From: Bdellovibrionales bacterium
GTDB taxonomy: Bacteria > Bdellovibrionota > Bdellovibrionia > Bdellovibrionales > UBA1609
DNA: 46,584 bases
Assembly: GCA_016714165.1 (NCBI GenBank)
Contig: JADJNU010000012.1
Location: 1-46,584, forward strand
Direction: 5' to 3'
A program made the position numbers and the translations under genes. Positions within the stretch are counted from its first letter, which is position 1, and the number at the start of each line of letters is the position of its first letter. Below are positions 42,616 through 46,584 of this stretch, one piece after another. The notes below the pieces were generated by a model. It ran no database searches, had not been told where the DNA came from, and worked only from the letters and a program-made list of their open reading frames with translations.

Positions 42616-42931
42616 TCCTTAATAATTCAATAATGGCAGGTCCTCCAAAGGTGGCCGCAAGCCCTATGACTCCGCCAATGAGAATCTGCTTTCCCAAGAA
42701 GGGAGCCCCAAAGTGATAAAAAATAGCGCCGAGGGCAAAGGCAATCCCACTCGTTGCCTGTGCAAGACTTAAGAGACTTTGGTTGGCCACACTGGCCGCC
42801 TGACTGAGCCTACTTGCGTGGGCTGGATGAGAGGAACTTAAAATGAAAAGACAAAGAGGAGAGAGAAGTTGAGCGAATGAAAAAGCAGAGAGATGGTTTA
42901 TTAGGGTTTTGTAGGTCTGATTATGTTTCAT
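42599..42931 (-). CDS. VirB2-like pilin
   Basis: A 110-residue protein: long N-terminal signal (FAQLLSPLCLFILSSSHPAH, cleavage near AHA-SR), a first helix (LSLAQATSGIAFALGAIFYH), a short polar loop, and a second hydrophobic helix (ILIGGVIGLAATFGGPAIIE), the two-helix layout of VirB2/TrbC major pilins. Overlaps the VirB3-B4 gene by 17 bp. Confidence 0.8.
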   Translation of the reverse strand: MKHNQTYKTLINHLSAFSFAQLLSPLCLFILSSSHPAHASRLSQAASVANQSLLSLAQATSGIAFALGAIFYHFGAPFLGKQILIGGVIGLAATFGGPAIIELLRSVFGA

Positions 42932-42991
42932 TTGTTAATTCCCTTCTAATAATTTGTTTTGCCTTAGATGAATCCCTTATTTTTTGAACTT

Positions 42992-43477
42992 TTACGGAGT
43001 TAAAGACGGTGGGATAAACTCATACATCAGGTTGTAGTGAAGCCAAGTGTTGGGGTTGCCGGAGTCTTGAACCCATTGATCGACGGAGTATTTTCTCCAC
43101 TCTCCGGGACTGATGAGTTTTCTTGCCTCATCAGGCAGCGAGTGACTAAAAAGCCCTGAGCCTTGAGAGAGAAGTCTCGGGGCTTCTGATTTTTTGAACT
43201 TTATTAATTCAGCTTTAAGCGCTTCAGTCTCTATTTTTAAGTCTTGCGAGGCCTTCTCATTGTCAAACAGGTAAAGACTTGCAATTGCGAAACCTGATGA
43301 GAGAAGAGCTGCCCAAAGGGCTCCATGGCTGAGTTTGCTTTCATCCTTTGGTGCCGACATGGACCCAAAAGACCCTCCAACAATCGCTCCCACACCCATT
43401 GCAGACAACTGCGATTGTCTGTGAGTGGCACAGGAGTTTAAAAGAAATCCCATTAAAACAAGTCTCAGTGCTTTCAT
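42992..43477 (-). CDS. lipoprotein with glycine zipper, possible VirB7/TraV counterpart
   Basis: GGAG six bases before the ATG at 43477 fixes the start, MKALRLVLMGFLLNSC (lipobox LLNSC). Then GVGAIVGGSFGSMSAPK, a glycine-zipper-like segment, a membrane helix (ALWAALLSSGFAIASLYLF) and a coiled coil. Lipoproteins at this place in T4SS operons usually stabilise the outer-membrane channel, but sequence similarity to VirB7 or TraV is not evident. Confidence 0.6.
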   Translation of the reverse strand: MKALRLVLMGFLLNSCATHRQSQLSAMGVGAIVGGSFGSMSAPKDESKLSHGALWAALLSSGFAIASLYLFDNEKASQDLKIETEALKAELIKFKKSEAPRLLSQGSGLFSHSLPDEARKLISPGEWRKYSVDQWVQDSGNPNTWLHYNLMYEFIPPSLTP

Positions 43478-43600
43478 CTGGTTCTCCAAAAAGAAGGGCT
43501 AATGATCTGTCAGAAACACAATGAAATCTCATCTCGCCTCCATAGACTCATCTCTCTTCACTAAAAAGAGAGAAGAGAGAGAGGAGAGTTGGAGATGGTC

Positions 43601-44963
43601 TTATTTTGAGGTCTTCGGAGTCCAAATCCCCATCAAATCAAAGTGAGAGAAAAGAGGCAGAGCTCTTTGATCAACAATTGTCATCGATGGGGTTTTGATA
43701 TTCTGAGCTTTCAGATTGAGTCCAGATTCGCTCACAATGAACTTCAAGCTCTCAAGTTGTCTACCTTTGAGGATGTCACCCTGATCGCGAACGAGCTTTT
43801 TCTCAACACACCTTGTTCTACAAGCAGCTGGAAGAAGCTGAACCTTCAAAAATGGAGATTCCTCAAAGAGTTCTTCTCGATCAAGAGAAGTGGGCATATT
43901 CCTCGGAGGTGGAGGTGTGCAAAAGTCTTCTTCCCTTACACATTCCTCGTGGCAAGTCGTAGCTCCCCTGAATGTTCTCATCGTGTCTTGAGGTCTTCCC
44001 TGGTCAAAGAGAGTGAGAGTTTCTGGATCTGATCCATAAAGCCCCACATAAAGGGGAATTTGGGGCTTTAAGTGCAAAGTGAGCTCTCTAGGGAATCCCT
44101 CACCCAAATGAACTCGGTCCATGGCAAACTGCAAGGACTCCTCATTAAGCGGAATCAACTCAAAAGGCCCTGGATTTTCGAAATTCAAATGTTGCTCATC
44201 GACTGCGAAATTACATCCTAAATCTCGGTAAACCCTTTCATAGATTTTCGTTTGTATAATCCCCAAACCTCTTTGTCCGAGGACAATCTCAACGGGATTT
44301 TCCTCAAATGAGGTGATCTGAAGGACTCTCAACAATGCAAATCTTTTATCTACGAGCTTAATTTCAGAAAACGAAAGACTTTCACTTTCCTTCGACAGAC
44401 TTGAAAACTCCTCAGGCGTCAGGCTCTTTGATTCAATTCGGCTGGGAGGTGTTGAGAGCGAGAATTTTAGGACTCTGACCTCATTCTCTTTTTGTCCATT
44501 GATCTGAATCCGCACCGAAGCCGTCCTTGATTCAGAGGGAGTAAAGATATTCTTTAGTCCATGCACATGAAATTCCAGATTGAGATTGGACTTCAAATCT
44601 GGTGTCAAACCCGCCACCACTTTGACGGCCGAGAGAGGAAGCTCAGCCTCTGATTCCATGTATTTGATAAAAGCCCTAATCCCCCCCTCATGAATGGAGG
44701 AGTCCGGGATATTGGAAAGCATCAGCACCATCTCGTCAGGCACAAGAAAAGGAAGTGAGAAGTTCTCACCGGATAGCTCTATTTGAGAGAGGGCTTTGAC
44801 TTCATTGAGCTTCATCTCTCCATGAAGCGTTTCATCAAGCTTTAAGGTGAGGCCCAAGGCCTCGCTTTTAACCGGAGACGGAGCCTTTGAATGGTCATTA
44901 TTTTTAAAACGAACAAGCAAAGCACAGAAACGAGACAAGGAAAATATTCCAAAAAGAACGCAT
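43601..44963 (-). pseudogene. large lipoprotein, first gene of the transfer operon, frameshifted at the lipobox
   Basis: ATG at 44963 follows AGGGGGAGCT and gives MRSFWNIFLVSFLCFACSF*, a lipoprotein signal (FACS) that stops immediately. Deleting one T from TTTT (plus-strand A4 at 44906-44909) joins it to KNNDHSKAPSPVKSEALGLT and the long frame ending PKTSK. The open frame itself extends upstream to 45175 but that part looks non-coding. The mature ~430 residues are beta-rich with a cysteine cluster near the end (TTCHEECVREEDFCTPPPP, LPAACRTRC). No family recognised; probably an outer-membrane or surface component of the transfer apparatus. Confidence 0.6.
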
Positions 44964-45175
44964 AGCTCCCCCTTTTGCCCGAAAATCGGACAAGAAAACG
45001 AGCTCACCCTTGCGTTGAGAACCAAGACGGAATAACTTCCAATTGCTTTGTGTTGGAAGATATTTTCCGCACCGGCTCTCCCTGGCACTTTAGTTTCAGC
45101 TAAAGTTGTTAGGGCGAGCTTTTTTTTATTTAGTACCCACCATGAAAAAAACTCGAGCTTTTCACATTTACTCAA

Positions 45176-45377
45176 GCCTTACCCATGAAAACTTTGTTGA
45201 GACATCCAAATCAAAATATTCCTTTTGAATAAAGAAAAATCTTTGGCTAAACGAAGATTAACCAACTTGGTTAAATGATTCATTGTGCAATCAACTAGTT
45301 ACGTGCCCATTTAACCACTTTGGTTAAATGGCAGAGCAGATGCATCAGGAAATGGTTCAATTAAGGGGGGCTGATAC
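45176..45377. promoter_or_regulatory. divergent promoter region with two operators
   Basis: Between the transfer operon (leftward) and the HTH regulator (rightward). Two palindromes, TTAACCAACTTGGTTAA at 45258-45274 and ATTTAACCA-CTT-TGGTTAAAT at 45309-45329, share the half-site TTAACCA/TGGTTAA. Their centres are 53 bp apart, close to five helical turns, so proteins bound at both would lie on the same face. AAGGGGGG at 45363-45370 is the ribosome binding site for the regulator. Confidence 0.75.
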
Positions 45378-46130
45378 GTGGCATTGAATTCAGAAATTAG
45401 GCAAAAAATTGATAGCTGGCTGAGCGCTGAAGCAGGACGGTCAGTGTCGGAGCTAGCAAGACGAGCAAGAGTTCCTTATTCGAGTCTAAGAAGAATTTTG
45501 CAAGACGAAACTGCGGCAAACTACCCCACTCTTGCCAATGTTCTGGACGTGGTCGCTTGTGGTTCTGAAATAGGTCCGCTACTCAGCAAGCAATATCCAG
45601 AGTTATCGAATATTTTCTCTATCTTTAGGGAAAAAGAAGTGGCTGCCGGAACACTGATTTCCTCACTTGATCAAGATACCCTTTATGTACTCGCGTTTTT
45701 GACCTGTGATAAACCAGTATCTCTAACGGAATTGAGGGAGGAATTCGGAACAAGAGGCCTTCGATCACTTGAAATACTTAAAATGCGAAAAGTCGTTGAA
45801 GTGTCTGACGATGGAGAGACAATCAAGGCTTTGATGCCTGAAATCTCCTTTCATCACGCAGATGATATATTGAAGGTAATCCATTCTCACTTGCACTTTA
45901 CAAACACTGCTAATATGACTTGTCACAAGGCAACGATAGGAGCTATGTGGGGGTCTATGAGTATAGATGGGTATATTCAATCGCTAAAAATTCTCGAAAC
46001 TGCGGCACTGGCTATTAGTAAGATCAGGAGTTCTTGTCCAGGACAGATCCCTATGTACTTTACTTATTTGATGAATTCTTACCATGACCTACACTCTGTT
46101 CAGAAAAACGGGGCACAAAATGAAATTTAA
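45378..46130 (+). CDS. HTH transcriptional regulator with large C-terminal domain
   Basis: A 250-residue protein starting with GTG seven bases after AAGGGGGG. Residues about 20-45 form an HTH (SVSELARRARVPYSSLRRIL), followed by TLANVLDVVACGSEIGPLLS. The C-terminal half (DTLYVLAFLTCDKPVSLTEL, a second winged-helix-like part, then a helical region) has no recognised ligand domain. The general design resembles HTH proteins common in Bdellovibrio-type genomes. It is divergent from the transfer operon across two palindromes and probably binds them. Its stop overlaps the following secreted-protein gene by 11 bp. Confidence 0.7.
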   Translation: MALNSEIRQKIDSWLSAEAGRSVSELARRARVPYSSLRRILQDETAANYPTLANVLDVVACGSEIGPLLSKQYPELSNIFSIFREKEVAAGTLISSLDQDTLYVLAFLTCDKPVSLTELREEFGTRGLRSLEILKMRKVVEVSDDGETIKALMPEISFHHADDILKVIHSHLHFTNTANMTCHKATIGAMWGSMSIDGYIQSLKILETAALAISKIRSSCPGQIPMYFTYLMNSYHDLHSVQKNGAQNEI

Positions 46131-46584
46131 ATCTTTATTTTTTGTTTTATTGATAACTCTAGTTGGCTCTCGTGCCTTTGCAGGGGGAACGGGTCACACA
46201 GGAGGCGGTGGAGGGTTTCACACTCAACCAACTGAGAAAGATCAGGAAGACGGATATTCGCGTGTGCAGTTTATTCAACATCATCAGAGCGGATCGGCAA
46301 CCGCAACTAGCTCTCATGTCTCTGCTGGTGGAACTGGTTTCGCCGGAGGAAGTGGCTTCATCGGTGGAGGCTTTAATTCTACGACGGTTGAGGAATACCT
46401 AAGAACTCACTTCATTGCCGGTAATGGTTCGGCAGTAGGTGGCACCGGAGGATTTCACGCTCAATCCGTTGAAAGTGAACTAAATCCTGATTTTCTTGCC
46501 TCTGCTGGAGGAACTTCTCACATAGGAGGCGGTGGAGGATTTAACACTCAACCAACTGAGAAAGATCAGGAAGACGGTTATTCT
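46120..46584 (+). CDS. secreted Gly-rich repeat protein (partial, runs off the window)
   Basis: ATG at 46120 lies inside the end of the regulator gene. Signal peptide MKFKSLFFVLLITLVGSRAF (cleavage near AFA-GG), then low-complexity Gly/Ser/His/Thr-rich sequence. The segment GGGGGFHTQPTEKDQEDGYS recurs 108 codons later as GGGGGFNTQPTEKDQEDGYS at the window edge, with related AGGTGFAGGSGF and VGGTGGFHAQS between, so the protein is built from long repeats. Probably a surface or extracellular structural protein; translationally coupled to the regulator. Confidence 0.7.
   Translation, partial: MKFKSLFFVLLITLVGSRAFAGGTGHTGGGGGFHTQPTEKDQEDGYSRVQFIQHHQSGSATATSSHVSAGGTGFAGGSGFIGGGFNSTTVEEYLRTHFIAGNGSAVGGTGGFHAQSVESELNPDFLASAGGTSHIGGGGGFNTQPTEKDQEDGYS

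Noticed and set aside
44964..45175. N-terminal extension of the first transfer-operon gene
   Set aside because: The open extension lacks a ribosome binding site and a signal peptide, whereas the ATG at 44963 has AGGGGGAG and a lipoprotein signal in the neighbouring frame.

Overview
The window looks like accessory DNA, most simply a conjugative plasmid or plasmid-derived island, from a Gram-negative bacterium. Evidence is the density of Sec signal peptides and lipoboxes, a VirB/VirD4-type type IV secretion system (T4SS), ParA plus plasmid-type DNA-binding proteins, many toxin-antitoxin (TA) pairs and no integrase. The style of the exported proteins and of the HTH regulator suggests Bdellovibrionota or a relative; this is an inference, not proven by a marker gene. 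No rRNA, tRNA or CRISPR array was seen.

Layout. 1-4.6 kb: plus-strand operon of exported proteins of unknown function, its last gene cut by a ~410 bp repeat called R1 here. 4.5-8.3 kb: nested inverted repeats (R1 copies outside, a perfect 41 bp pair inside) around an exported-protein gene and a decayed IS3-type element. 8.3-12.3 kb: exported proteins, an orphan NadS/HigA-like antitoxin, R1 copy 3 and a HigBA pair. 12.4-14.9 kb: replicon-like cassette A (DNA-binding protein with about 19 'GTTCCCT' repeats inside its own gene, then a membrane protein) and R1 copy 4. 15-26.7 kb: cargo of exported and lipoproteins, several preceded by a shared promoter-like element, two TA pairs, R1 copy 5, IS debris and an SF2 helicase with C-terminal repeats. 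27-28.4 kb: HigB2/NadS-like and BrnTA pairs. 28.5-32.2 kb: cassette B (ParA, paralogous DNA-binding protein with about 29 'GTGTCGGTAT' repeats inside its gene, membrane protein). 32.4-45.2 kb: minus-strand transfer operon in the order lipoprotein - lipoprotein - VirB2 - VirB3/B4 fusion - VirB5 - VirB6 - VirB8 - VirB9 - VirB10 - small protein - structured region - small protein - replication-relaxation protein - VirD4. 45.2-46.6 kb: palindromic operators, a divergent HTH regulator and the start of a repetitive Gly-rich secreted protein.

How it fits together. Cassette B probably supplies replication and/or partition, cassette A is a diverged and partly broken second copy with another DNA specificity, the TA pairs stabilise the element, and the T4SS moves it. 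The strongest candidate for something undescribed is the pair of cassettes: homologous proteins whose N-terminal halves are written over unrelated 11-bp-phased arrays, so the gene is probably also the binding site of its product. A second is a pair of covarying three-stem DNA/RNA structures next to the coupling-protein genes. A third is that the toxin gene of every complete TA pair starts 6-8 nt after a plausible -10 box, which predicts leaderless toxin mRNAs.

Caution: at least fifteen genes carry single-base frameshifts, often in homopolymers and often in signal-peptide codons. Uncorrected indels in the consensus are as likely as real decay; affected genes are marked.
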